A stretch of DNA of 64,000 nucleotides, from positions 248,001 to 312,000 of the forward strand of contig NZ_UWPB01000001.1 of the NCBI RefSeq assembly GCF_900604945.1. Reading direction: 5' to 3'. Shown piece after piece: positions 8,947 through 16,526 of this stretch (within the stretch, counting starts at the first letter, position 1; the number at the start of each line of letters is the position of its first letter). The DNA comes from Ruminococcus sp. Marseille-P6503 (GTDB taxonomy: Bacteria > Bacillota > Clostridia > Oscillospirales > Ruminococcaceae). Below the pieces are notes generated by a model. That model saw nothing but the letters and a program-made list of their open reading frames with translations. It did not search any database and was not told the DNA's origin. The position numbers were made by a program, and so were the translations under genes.

Positions 8947-9429
8947 TTAATCATGCTCCCAGCTTATTATCCTCCACGGCGAGTTTTCTTTTTCCTTTAC
9001 AAGATAGAAATTCCAGACGGTATTATCCTTTGAAAACCTGTCGTCGGCAAAGCCCGGCGTGCTTTTATATGTAAACGAAGCTGAAACGATAGCGTTATCA
9101 TAATAGCCGTCGTAATTTTTAGCCTTTTCGTCCAGCAGAATACTTTCGGTGCATTCTATTTTACAGAAAAAGTACAGCGAAGGCAGAAAGTTCTTTGTTT
9201 CCGCCGTATTGAATTCGCTCCCGCCGAAGGTAAGCTGCCGCATACCGGCGTTATTTCCGTCGTTCCAGTATTCAAAATATTTTCTTACCGTATTTGTTGC
9301 CGACAGGTTTTCAGGCGCCGCGGTTTCGCTGTATTTCTTTTCCTTCCAGCAGCAGAATACTGCCGCTGTCCCTGTAATCAGAGCGGCTGTAATAAAAATT
9401 ACTGTTATTATTTTTATTGCTTTTTTCAT
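8947..9429 (-). CDS. Small membrane-anchored protein, DUF4829-like
   Basis: A 160-aa protein with an N-terminal hydrophobic segment (about residues 5-27) and a short basic stretch, followed by a soluble outer domain. The pattern TVRKYFEYWNDGN near residue 47 and the ending SPWRIISWE suggest an NTF2-like/DUF4829-type fold, which Firmicutes lipoproteins often carry. Two adjacent Cys in AAVFCCWKE are at the membrane edge but do not form a classical lipobox. The gene lies just upstream of the esterase gene on the same strand, 47 bp away. Function unknown. Confidence 0.65.
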   Translation of the reverse strand: MKKAIKIITVIFITAALITGTAAVFCCWKEKKYSETAAPENLSATNTVRKYFEYWNDGNNAGMRQLTFGGSEFNTAETKNFLPSLYFFCKIECTESILLDEKAKNYDGYYDNAIVSASFTYKSTPGFADDRFSKDNTVWNFYLVKEKENSPWRIISWEHD

Positions 9430-9531
9430 GTAGACCTCTTTTTTGTGTATTGAAAACAGAAATGCGCCCCTTATTTCAAATAAGCCTCAGGATTCAGTTG
9501 TTCAAGACTAGGCAGATCTCTGCCGACGGTT

Positions 9532-11148
9532 TTATTCGATAAACGGCTTCATTCCCTTTTCACGTCTGAACTCCAGATATTCCTCATAGGTTCCGGCTCT
9601 GTCTATACAGCCGTCGGGAGTTATTTCAATGATCCTGTTGGCGACCGTCTGCATAATCTCATGGTCGTGGGAAGCGAATATAACTACTCCCTTGAAATCT
9701 CTCAGACCGTTGTTTACAGCGGTAATGCTTTCAAGGTCAAGGTGGTTTGTAGGTCTGTCCAGCAGCAGAACGTTGGAGCCGAAAAGCATCATTCTGGAGA
9801 ACATACACCTTACCTTTTCTCCTCCTGACAATACGTCGACCTTCTTATAAATATCGTCGCCGGAAAACAGCATTTTTCCTAAAAAGCCTCTGAGGAAGGT
9901 ATCCGTTTCCTCGGTAGTGGAATACTGTCTTATCCAGTCTACTATTGTCATATCGCAGCCGTTAAAGAATTCGCTGTTGTCTTTGGGAAAATAGGAACGG
10001 GAGGTAGTGGATCCCCATTTGAAGCTGCCCTCGTCAGGCTGCTCCTCCTCCATAAGGATTTTGAACAGCATAGTTATAGCCTGCTCGGATTCGCCGACGA
10101 AGGCTACCTTGTCCGTTCTGCCGAGCGTAAAGGAAACGTTATTCAACAGCTTTTCTCCGTCGGCGGTCTTGGAAATCCCGTCTACTCTTAAAATTTCCTT
10201 GCCGGGTTCTCTGTCCATATTAAAGCCGATATAGGGGTATTTTCTGGACGAAGCCGGCATTTCCTCGACGGTAAGCTTGTCTATGAGCTTGCGCCTTGAG
10301 GTAGCCTGCTTAGACTTTGATTTGTTGGCTGAAAATCTGGCGATAAACTCCTGAAGCTCCTTGATCTTTTCCTCAGCTTTTTTGTTCTGCTGCTTGATCA
10401 TTCTCTGCATAAGCTGTGAGGATTCATACCAGAACTCGTAGTTGCCCACATACATCTTGATCTTTGTATAATCTATATCAACTATATGAGTGCAGACGTT
10501 GTTAAGAAAATGTCTGTCGTGAGATACTACAAGGACGGTTCCGAAATACTCTGCAAGAAACTCCTCAAGCCAGCGGATCGCGTCAATATCCAGATGGTTG
10601 GTAGGCTCGTCCAACAGTATAATATCGGGATTGCCGAAAAGCGCCTGAGCAAGCAGGACCTTTACCTTTTCATTTCCGGAAAGCGAGGACATCTGCGAAT
10701 ACATTATATCCTCAGGAAGCCCGAGACCCTGAATAAGCTTTGAAGCGTCAGACTCAGCCTCCCAGCCGTTAAGCTCGGCAAATTCGCTTTCAAGCTGACC
10801 TGCTCTGTCGCCGTCCTCCTCTGAAAAATCCTCCTTGGCATATAGAGCGTCCTTTTCCAGCATAATATCGTAAAGGCGCTTATTGCCCATAATTACAGTA
10901 TCCAGAACATTATACTGGTCAAATGCGAAATGATCCTGACGCAGCACCGACATTCTTGTTCCCTTGTCAATGGAAACGTCGCCTGTAGTCGGTTCTATTT
11001 CTCCGCAGAGAATTTTGAGAAAGGTGGATTTTCCCGCTCCGTTTGCGCCGATAATTCCATAGCAGTTGCCTGCTGTAAACTTCAAATCAACGTCCTTGAA
11101 CAGAGTCTGTCCGCCGAAGGACAGACTGACGTTTGAAACTGTGATCAT
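9532..11148 (-). CDS. ABC-F ATPase (YbiT/YkpA type) with degenerate second site
   Basis: Soluble tandem-ATPase protein of 538 aa without membrane domains, of the ABC-F class that acts on translating ribosomes. NBD1 is canonical: GANGAGKST Walker A, LSGNEKVKV signature, LLDEPTNHLD Walker B. A charged linker (about residues 240-310) follows. NBD2 is unusual. Its Walker A position reads VGESEQAIT with no GKS/T, and its Walker B reads LLLDRPTNHLD, so the catalytic Glu is Arg, although the signature LSGGEK is kept. NBD2 is therefore probably not hydrolytic. Whether this is normal for this clostridial subgroup needs an alignment. It is followed by the DUF4829-like gene on the same strand. Confidence 0.93.
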   Translation of the reverse strand: MITVSNVSLSFGGQTLFKDVDLKFTAGNCYGIIGANGAGKSTFLKILCGEIEPTTGDVSIDKGTRMSVLRQDHFAFDQYNVLDTVIMGNKRLYDIMLEKDALYAKEDFSEEDGDRAGQLESEFAELNGWEAESDASKLIQGLGLPEDIMYSQMSSLSGNEKVKVLLAQALFGNPDIILLDEPTNHLDIDAIRWLEEFLAEYFGTVLVVSHDRHFLNNVCTHIVDIDYTKIKMYVGNYEFWYESSQLMQRMIKQQNKKAEEKIKELQEFIARFSANKSKSKQATSRRKLIDKLTVEEMPASSRKYPYIGFNMDREPGKEILRVDGISKTADGEKLLNNVSFTLGRTDKVAFVGESEQAITMLFKILMEEEQPDEGSFKWGSTTSRSYFPKDNSEFFNGCDMTIVDWIRQYSTTEETDTFLRGFLGKMLFSGDDIYKKVDVLSGGEKVRCMFSRMMLFGSNVLLLDRPTNHLDLESITAVNNGLRDFKGVVIFASHDHEIMQTVANRIIEITPDGCIDRAGTYEEYLEFRREKGMKPFIE

Positions 11149-11311
11149 TAAATACTCTCCTTATTTTCAAGAAATATACGCCGACTGTAAAGGGTATGAC
11201 TGCCCGCAGCTTATGCTTTAACAATCGCTTATTTAAAAATATTCCAACAATTAATTATATCATGCATAAGCGCAAAAGTCCAGTAGTTTTTATTTAAAGT
11301 GTAAAAAAGAT

Positions 11312-11325
11312 TTGTAGCACTACAA
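11312..11325. promoter_or_regulatory. Near-perfect palindrome TTGTAG-CA-CTACAA
   Basis: A 14-bp dyad with 6-bp arms lies between the divergent ABC-F and DUF5685 genes, 30 bp upstream of the DUF5685 promoter -35. It may be an operator. No regulator gene is adjacent. Confidence 0.35.
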
Positions 11326-11355
11326 CGGATTTTACTGTTGATTTTCACAATAATG

Positions 11356-11400
11356 TTGACTTTTCAATGTATGAATAGTATAATAAAAAATGTATACATT
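11356..11400 (+). promoter_or_regulatory. Promoter of the DUF5685-dnaJ cluster with operator-like palindrome
   Basis: TTGACT (11356-11361) and TATAAT (11379-11384) are 17 bp apart. The perfect 12-bp palindrome AATGTATACATT (11389-11400) covers the expected transcription start, a usual place for a repressor site. The leader before the gene is about 110 nt. Confidence 0.7.
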
Positions 11401-11508
11401 CTGTTTTCGCCTGACTGCGGCATAAACTGAGAAATTGTATTATTTTTTGCTCAGCTATCACAGCCTGCACACATTAACGGGTTATAATTACCTTTTAAGG
11501 AGTATTGT

Positions 11509-12405
11509 ATGTTTGGATATGTCAGAGCCTTCAAGCCGTATATGAGGGTGTGCGAATTTGATACTTATCAGGGCGTTTACTGCGGCTTGTGCAAAATGAT
11601 GGGAAGGGAATTCGGGCTTGTTTCAAGGTTCACTCTGAGCTACGATTTTACCTTTCTGGCTTTGATGAATATGTCGCTTAATGAAGAAAAGCTTACCTCC
11701 TGCAGGCAGAGGTGTATCGCTCATCCGCTGAAAAAGAGAGTCTGCGCCATTTGCGATGACGGTCTTGAATATCCCTCGTATGCCGCGGTAATACTTGTTT
11801 ATCATAAGCTGAGGGACGATCTTGCTGACAGAGGGCTGAAGGGAAAGCTCCGCGCGGCGGCAGCGCTGCCTTTTTTCAGACGTTATTACAAAAAAGCGCG
11901 GATTAAATATCCTCAGCTTGCAGATACTATAGAAGAGCTGATGAAGCTTCAGCGAAGCACGGAGGAAGCAAGGACCGAAAGCGTCGATAGAGCCTGCGAG
12001 CCTACCGCCGCTATGATGGAGGCGATCGTAGGCGGACTTTCCGACAGGGAGGAAAGCAAGCCGGCTTTAAAAAGGTTCGGCTATCTGCTGGGAAGATATA
12101 TTTATATCTGCGACGCTCTGGACGACGCGGGTGAGGATCATAAAAAAGGCGGATATAATCCATTGCTTTTTTTGCGCGGCGATCCGGACGCGGCTTCTCT
12201 TTCAGACAGGGATTTCAAGGCTATCAGCGCCTATGCCGCCGACAGCGTGAATCTTACTCTGGGAGAGCTTGCGGAAGCGTATGTAAAGCTTGATATTCAG
12301 ATGTATAAGCCTATTATTGACAATATAATTTATCTCGGTCTGAAAAACGTGTTTGAGCAGATTCAAAACGGAACCTACAGGCGTAAAGGTAAGCCGGATA
12401 AATAA
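11509..12405 (+). CDS. DUF5685 family protein
   Basis: A 298-aa soluble, mostly helical protein opening with MFGYVRAFKPYMRVCEFDTYQGVYCGLCKMMG. This N-terminal YxxYCGLC pattern and a further Cys cluster (CRQRC...CAICDD) match the DUF5685 family of gut Firmicutes. A DDAGED acidic motif lies around residue 206, in a stretch reminiscent of all-alpha prenyltransferase-like folds; this resemblance is only by eye. It is followed within about 70 bp by a DnaJ-domain gene, a conserved-looking pairing that suggests a chaperone-linked or metal-linked role. No function is established. Confidence 0.75.
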   Translation: MFGYVRAFKPYMRVCEFDTYQGVYCGLCKMMGREFGLVSRFTLSYDFTFLALMNMSLNEEKLTSCRQRCIAHPLKKRVCAICDDGLEYPSYAAVILVYHKLRDDLADRGLKGKLRAAAALPFFRRYYKKARIKYPQLADTIEELMKLQRSTEEARTESVDRACEPTAAMMEAIVGGLSDREESKPALKRFGYLLGRYIYICDALDDAGEDHKKGGYNPLLFLRGDPDAASLSDRDFKAISAYAADSVNLTLGELAEAYVKLDIQMYKPIIDNIIYLGLKNVFEQIQNGTYRRKGKPDK

Positions 12406-12476
12406 TTGATATAGTAGCTGCGAAACCGGCGGTATTGCGTCAGGCAGTAAAGTAATATCAGAAGTGAGGAGATAAA

Positions 12477-13085
12477 ATGAAGGACCCATACAAGGTGCTG
12501 GGGATCTCGCCCAGCGCAACCGACGATGAAGTAAAGGCCGCATATAAGGAGCTTGTAAAGAAGTATCACCCGGATCAGTACCAGGACAGTCCTATAGCGG
12601 ACGTTGCGGAAGAAAAAATGACCGAAGTCAATGCCGCGTACGACCAGATCATGGCGCAGCGAAGAAGCGGAGGCTATTCCTCGGGCTCTTCCTATGACGG
12701 AGGAAGCTCTTCGGTAAATTATCAGGAAATACGGCGCATGATCCAGAACGGGGATATAACCAGAGCCGACGGACTGCTTGATACTGTCGCTCAGGGACAG
12801 CGCGGAGCAGAGTGGTATTTTCTTAAGGGAAGCGTCTGCTATACCAGAGGCTGGCTCAATGACGCGTATATGAACTTTCAGACCGCATATAGGATGCAGC
12901 CCGGGAATCCGGAATATCAGGCGGCGGTAAATCAGATGAACCAGCAGAGAGGCGGCTTTATGCGGGGAAATCCCAATGCAGGCTATCAGAATCAGGCGTC
13001 TAATTCAATGGATTGCTGTACGTCGCTGTGCTGCGCCGACTGCTGCTGCGAAATGATGGGCGGAGATTTGATACCCTGCTGCTGA
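12477..13085 (+). CDS. DnaJ-domain protein with cysteine-rich C-terminus
   Basis: A 202-aa J-domain protein. Residues 3-60 form the J domain with the HPD motif (KYHPDQY), which stimulates Hsp70 ATPase. A Gly/Ser-rich linker (about 62-80) leads to a TPR-like helical segment (about 85-155), then a Gln/Asn-rich stretch. The chain ends in a very Cys-rich tail (CCTSLCCADCCC and a final CC), about nine Cys in 24 residues. It lacks the zinc-finger and C-terminal domains of true DnaJ, so it is a specialised co-chaperone. The tail could bind metal or carry lipid; neither is shown. Confidence 0.88.
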   Translation: MKDPYKVLGISPSATDDEVKAAYKELVKKYHPDQYQDSPIADVAEEKMTEVNAAYDQIMAQRRSGGYSSGSSYDGGSSSVNYQEIRRMIQNGDITRADGLLDTVAQGQRGAEWYFLKGSVCYTRGWLNDAYMNFQTAYRMQPGNPEYQAAVNQMNQQRGGFMRGNPNAGYQNQASNSMDCCTSLCCADCCCEMMGGDLIPCC

Positions 13086-13098
13086 TACGGAGGATCAT

Positions 13099-13641
13099 AT
13101 GAGAAACAAGCTGGCTTTCAAGGTGGCGCTTGGAGGAATAGTAACTGCGGTTTGTCTGTTTTCCATGTTCTGTACCGGAATGTTTCCGATGCTTGATTAT
13201 GCAATTCCGACCTTCGCGGGATTTTTGATGGTAATAATGATAGTTGAAACAAGCGCCCGCTGGGCTGTCACCACATATGCGGCAACCAGCTTTCTCTGCT
13301 TGCTGGCAACGCCTAATTATCAGGCGACGCTGCTTTTTATTCTTTTTATGGGTTATTATCCGATACTGAAGTTTTATCTGGACAGAATAAATAACAAGGC
13401 AGTTTCCTGGGCTGTTAAATACATAGTGTTCAATGTTGCGATCACGGTTTTTTACATGCTGTTTCAGTACGTTTTTGTCGGTACCGATATGCTGGAGGGC
13501 ATGGAGATGTTCGGCAGATACGCCGTTCTGGTCATATGGCTGGCGGCAAACGCCTTTTTCTTTATTTATGACAGGCTGCTGACTCAGCTGATTGATCTCT
13601 ATGTAAACTGGTTCAGAAAGAAAATACTCAGAAGAAAATAG
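13099..13641 (+). CDS. Integral membrane protein of unknown function
   Basis: A 180-aa protein with about five or six hydrophobic helices (near residues 7-30, 35-52, 55-72, 74-92, 105-128, 138-160) and a basic C-terminus. The layout resembles small S-component-like membrane proteins, but no signature residue supports that. It begins 13 bp after the DnaJ-domain gene and is probably in the same operon. Confidence 0.7.
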   Translation: MRNKLAFKVALGGIVTAVCLFSMFCTGMFPMLDYAIPTFAGFLMVIMIVETSARWAVTTYAATSFLCLLATPNYQATLLFILFMGYYPILKFYLDRINNKAVSWAVKYIVFNVAITVFYMLFQYVFVGTDMLEGMEMFGRYAVLVIWLAANAFFFIYDRLLTQLIDLYVNWFRKKILRRK

Positions 13642-13754
13642 AATATGAAATCTGTCTGGGATTACAGTTCAGACCGGCTGAGATGTAAGCTTTGCCGCCG
13701 GAGATTCCTCCGAGGGTTATCGGACAGGTTTGATAAAAAAGAGAGCTGAAGAAT

Positions 13755-14504
13755 ATGAGAGATAAGGACAGCAGAACTAATAACGAAACAGAAGAAATGC
13801 GGAAAGCGAGAATGGCAAGGCATCGTAAAAGAGTGCAGATACTCAGTCTAGCAGTTTTCTTTGCCGCGCTTGCCGGCGCGACATATCTTATGTGGCCTTT
13901 TATAAGCAGTCTTAAAACTGACGAGGGAATGGAGAGTATAAGGGAAACTCTCAGCAGATACGGCAGCGTTGCAGGAGTGCTGATTTTTACGGCGATACAG
14001 GCTGTTCAGGTCATAATCGCGATAGTGCCCCCTATACAGATAGTCGGAGGACTGCTGTTCGGCTGGTTTTTCGGCGCTGTTCTTTCGTTCGTGGGAGTTG
14101 TGCTGGGAAGTCTGGTGATTTTCCTGCTTGTCAAGAAGATCGGGACTCCGGTAGTTGAAGCTTTTGTTGATGAAAAGCAGATCAAAAAGTTTAAGTTCCT
14201 TCAGGACGAGCGGAAGCTTACAGGAATATTGATAGTGCTTTATCTTATTCCCGGCATACCTAAGGATGTGCTGACTTACATTGTTCCGCTTACCAAGATA
14301 AGCACTAAGGATTTTTTTATGTATGTAATGCCATGCCGGCTGCCTGCGATTGTTATGTCTACGGTTCTCGGAAGCAACGTAGGAAGCGGTAATTTCAGAA
14401 TCGCGGTAATAATAGTTGCTGCGTTTATGGTAATAGGAATAATAGGTTTCTTTTTCAAGGACGCTATTTTAAACAAAATAAAGCAACATAAAAAGCAGAA
14501 ATAG
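13755..14504 (+). CDS. TVP38/TMEM64 family membrane protein (VTT domain)
   Basis: A 249-aa inner-membrane protein of the DedA/VTT superfamily, relatives of which act as lipid scramblases or flippases. After a charged N-terminus come the helix ILSLAVFFAALAGATYLMW, the re-entrant segment QIVGGLLFGWFFGAVLSFVGVVLG and the second conserved block MPCRLPAIVMSTVLGSNVGSG. All are diagnostic for the VTT fold. Its substrate is unknown. It closes the cluster and is followed by a hairpin and T-run. Confidence 0.88.
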   Translation: MRDKDSRTNNETEEMRKARMARHRKRVQILSLAVFFAALAGATYLMWPFISSLKTDEGMESIRETLSRYGSVAGVLIFTAIQAVQVIIAIVPPIQIVGGLLFGWFFGAVLSFVGVVLGSLVIFLLVKKIGTPVVEAFVDEKQIKKFKFLQDERKLTGILIVLYLIPGIPKDVLTYIVPLTKISTKDFFMYVMPCRLPAIVMSTVLGSNVGSGNFRIAVIIVAAFMVIGIIGFFFKDAILNKIKQHKKQK

Positions 14505-14545
14505 GCGGTTATTCACAAAAAAGCCGCCTACAGAATTTTTTTCTG
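14502..14545 (+). terminator. Terminator after the TVP38-family gene
   Basis: TAGGCGG (14502-14508) pairs with CCGCCTA (14524-14530), followed by a run of T at 14536-14542. Confidence 0.75.
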
Positions 14546-14564
14546 ATTTTTTTGAAAAAAAGTA

Positions 14565-14593
14565 TTGACAAGAGATTATTGATGTGATATAAT
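14565..14593 (+). promoter_or_regulatory. Promoter of the tRNA cluster
   Basis: Consensus TTGACA (14565-14570) and TATAAT (14588-14593) with 17-bp spacing, 57 bp before the first tRNA. Confidence 0.9.
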
Positions 14594-14650
14594 TAATTTC
14601 GTTGATTGATGAAGATTTCAGTAGCTGATTTTCTTGCTAATATAACATTT

Positions 14651-14724
14651 GCGGGTGTAGTTCAGTGGTAGAACTCCAGCCTTCCAAGCTGGTCATGTGG
14701 GTTCGATTCCCATCACCCGCTCCA
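14651..14724 (+). tRNA. tRNA-Gly (TCC)
   Basis: Full cloverleaf by eye. The acceptor GCGGGTG pairs with CACCCGC, the anticodon stem CCAGC/GCTGG encloses the TCC anticodon, the T arm has GGTTCGATTCC, and CCA is encoded. Confidence 0.96.
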
Positions 14725-14763
14725 ATATGCACCTGACGGTGCAATTTTTATGTACGTCTATGT

Positions 14764-14840
14764 GCGCCTTTAGCTCAGCTGGATAGAGCAACTGCCTTCT
14801 AAGCAGTAGGCCACTGGTTCGAGTCCAGTAAGGCGCGCCA
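14764..14840 (+). tRNA. tRNA-Arg (TCT)
   Basis: Acceptor GCGCCTT pairs with AAGGCGC, the D arm is AGCTCAGCTGGATAGAGC, the anticodon TCT lies in CTTCTAA, the T loop is TTCGAGT, and CCA is encoded. Confidence 0.96.
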
Positions 14841-14898
14841 TTATTTTTCAGGCACGGACGGTGTTTTAACCGCCGAAACGTGCTTTTTGTTGATTTAT

Positions 14899-14976
14899 GG
14901 TGGGTATAGCGTAGTTGGTTAACGCGTCAGTTTGTGGCACTGAAGACCGTGGGTTCGAATCCCACTATCCACCCCA
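14899..14976 (+). tRNA. tRNA-His (GTG)
   Basis: Anticodon GTG lies in TTGTGGC, the T arm contains GGTTCGAATCC, and CCA is encoded. The extra 5' G (14899) pairs with the 3' C73, the identity element of tRNA-His. Confidence 0.96.
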
Positions 14977-14995
14977 TTTTTAGCGCAGACAGTGT

Positions 14996-15032
14996 AATAT
15001 CCGTTGTCATTATGTGGCAGCGGATATTTTTT
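14996..15032 (+). terminator. Terminator of the tRNA cluster
   Basis: AATATCCG (14996-15003) pairs with CGGATATT (15021-15028), and the T-run continues to 15032. Confidence 0.8.
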
Positions 15033-15038
15033 ATGTAA

Positions 15039-15243
15039 CGAAAACCCCCAGTTCAACTGGGGGTTCAAAAAAGCTTAAGCGATGAGTGGAAAAAGAAAAC
15101 CTCCGATGATATAATAAAGTTAAGGTCTGCCAACCCAACAAAAAATCAAAGGAGGTATCGTCATGACAAGAGACGATATAAGCAGTTTAGCACATTCGAA
15201 GTGGAATTGCAAGTATCATGTGGTATTTGAAACACTCATCTGA
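15039..15243 (+). pseudogene. IS200/IS605-family remnant (tnpA 5' fragment)
   Basis: The left-end hairpin AACCCCCAGTT-C-AACTGGGGGTT (15043-15065), typical of IS200 ends, is followed by AAAGGAGGT and an ATG at 15163. That frame reads MTRDDISSLAHSKWNCKYHVVF, the start of IS200-type TnpA. It diverges after 22 residues and stops at 15243. The rest of the element is missing, and 35 bp later the IS3-family copy begins. It lies just after a tRNA cluster, a common landing zone for mobile DNA. Confidence 0.85.
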
Positions 15244-15310
15244 ATCACACAAAGGTAAAACAGATGTAATAGTACCTGTGAACCAATGTCAATAAAGTGG
15301 ACAAGAAAAA

Positions 15311-16207
15311 TCAGAAAAAATTGGATTCAGCTTGAATAGGAGTCAAGCCGTTATTATGAGAATGAGGTCTTACCGAATTGTAAAAACCGTTAATGTATTG
15401 AAAAAGAGCAAGGTTTAAATCCTCAAGAGAAGAATAAGCCTTACGATTAACCTCTTCCTTTTTCAAGTATTTGAAAAAGCATTCCATAACAGCATTATCA
15501 TAAGGATGCCCCTTTGCCGAAAAGGACTGAATCATGTTCAGATTGTCCAGATGTCTGCGAAATTCAGAGGATGTGAATTGGCTCCCTTTGTCCGTGTGGA
15601 ATATTATACCTATGGATTTGCCTCTTGCGGCAACAGCCGAATTAACGGTATCTATCGCAAGTTTAGTATCAATTTTATTTGATAATTTGTATGCGATCAC
15701 CTTCCTTGAAAACAGATCGAGAATTACGCATAAATAATAAAATCTTCCCGCTGCTCTTATGTACGTAAAGTCGCATACCCACGCCTTGTTCGGAGCAGAT
15801 TGATTGAAATTTTGAGACAAAATATTTTTGCATTCTCCATTGGAAACCGATTTTGATTTGTGCTTAAATGGCTTAACAGTGCTCATTTTAGGTAAGTTCA
15901 TACTCTTCATCAGACGGTACGCTCTGCCGGCGCTGATGTTTATGCGATAATCACGCTTAAGACAAATTTTCATTTTTTCAGCGCCAAAACGCTTTTTAGT
16001 TCTTGTATAAAGCTCAAGAATACATTTGCGTATATGGCGGTTTTCCTTTTCGCGGTTGCTTTCACGGTGATTTATGTATTTGTAGTAAGTACTTCGGTTT
16101 ACACCGAGAACACGGCAAAGTGTTGTGATTTTGTGTTCACAGGAAAGCAGCTTAACGGCTTTTAATCTTTGTCTGAGTGAGGCGTGAATATCGCAATGGC
16201 TTTTTTT
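15311..16207 (-). CDS. IS3-family transposase OrfB, left copy (made by -1 frameshift)
   Basis: Integrase-core part of the transposase, expected to be made as an OrfAB fusion by -1 slippage on the T7 run at 16201-16207 (A7 on the coding strand). The DDE triad is visible: Asp in VCDFTYI, Asp in FHTDKGSQF and Glu in NAVMECFFKYLKKEE. The first ATG of the frame (at 15973) lies inside the conserved region, so the slippage start fits the family better. An HTH/linker segment (ITTLCRVLGVNRSTYYKY) precedes the catalytic core. It appears intact. Confidence 0.9.
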   Translation of the reverse strand, partial: KKSHCDIHASLRQRLKAVKLLSCEHKITTLCRVLGVNRSTYYKYINHRESNREKENRHIRKCILELYTRTKKRFGAEKMKICLKRDYRINISAGRAYRLMKSMNLPKMSTVKPFKHKSKSVSNGECKNILSQNFNQSAPNKAWVCDFTYIRAAGRFYYLCVILDLFSRKVIAYKLSNKIDTKLAIDTVNSAVAARGKSIGIIFHTDKGSQFTSSEFRRHLDNLNMIQSFSAKGHPYDNAVMECFFKYLKKEEVNRKAYSSLEDLNLALFQYINGFYNSVRPHSHNNGLTPIQAESNFF

Positions 16208-16449
16208 AATATCAGATTTTCCTCCTCAAGCTGTGCGTTTCGTTTCTGAAGCTCCTTGATTTGCTTGGAGGTAAGAATAGTGTTATCGTCCATTTTGACC
16301 TCTGAATACTTCTTTATCCAGTTGGCTAAGGCGCTGTGCGATATTCCGTATTCCTGACTTATCTGAGAATAGGTTTTCCCTGATTGATATAAATTTACGA
16401 TTGTTTGCTTGAATTCCTCTGTGTACTTCGGTTTGCTTTTTCCTGACAT
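16162..16449 (-). CDS. IS3-family transposase OrfA, left copy
   Basis: DNA-binding subunit of 95 aa. An HTH_Tnp_1 helix-turn-helix (YTEEFKQTIVNLYQSGKTY to SHSALANWIKKY) is followed by a leucine-zipper-like coiled coil (IKELQKRNAQLEEENLILKKA) used for multimerisation. GGAGGAA precedes the ATG. The frame overlaps OrfB at the A7 slippery run. Confidence 0.92.
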   Translation of the reverse strand: MSGKSKPKYTEEFKQTIVNLYQSGKTYSQISQEYGISHSALANWIKKYSEVKMDDNTILTSKQIKELQKRNAQLEEENLILKKAIAIFTPHSDKD

Positions 16450-16526
16450 TTTTTATTCCTCCTACTTGTCTTTTATTTTGATGTTTTTATTATATCTTAC
16501 TTGTCCACTTTTTTAGTATATATCCA

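Larger units (their letters stand above)
15279..16526 (-). mobile_element. IS3-family insertion sequence, left copy
   Basis: Element of 1248 bp with 27-bp imperfect terminal inverted repeats. The outer end reads TGAACCAATGTCAATAAAG and the inner end TGGATATATACTAAAAAAG, both continuing into the shared TGGACAAG. It encodes orfA and orfB on the minus strand. Its encoded proteins are identical to those of the right copy, which implies recent duplication. The inner end interrupts the start of virB4. Confidence 0.9.

Noticed and set aside
12202-12569. Minus-strand frames between DUF5685 and dnaJ-like genes
   Set aside because: They are shadows of the plus-strand genes.
16501-16526. Start codon of virB4 at 16501
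   Set aside because: Those residues (MSTFLVYIQ) are translated from the IS terminal repeat, not from the virB4 gene.
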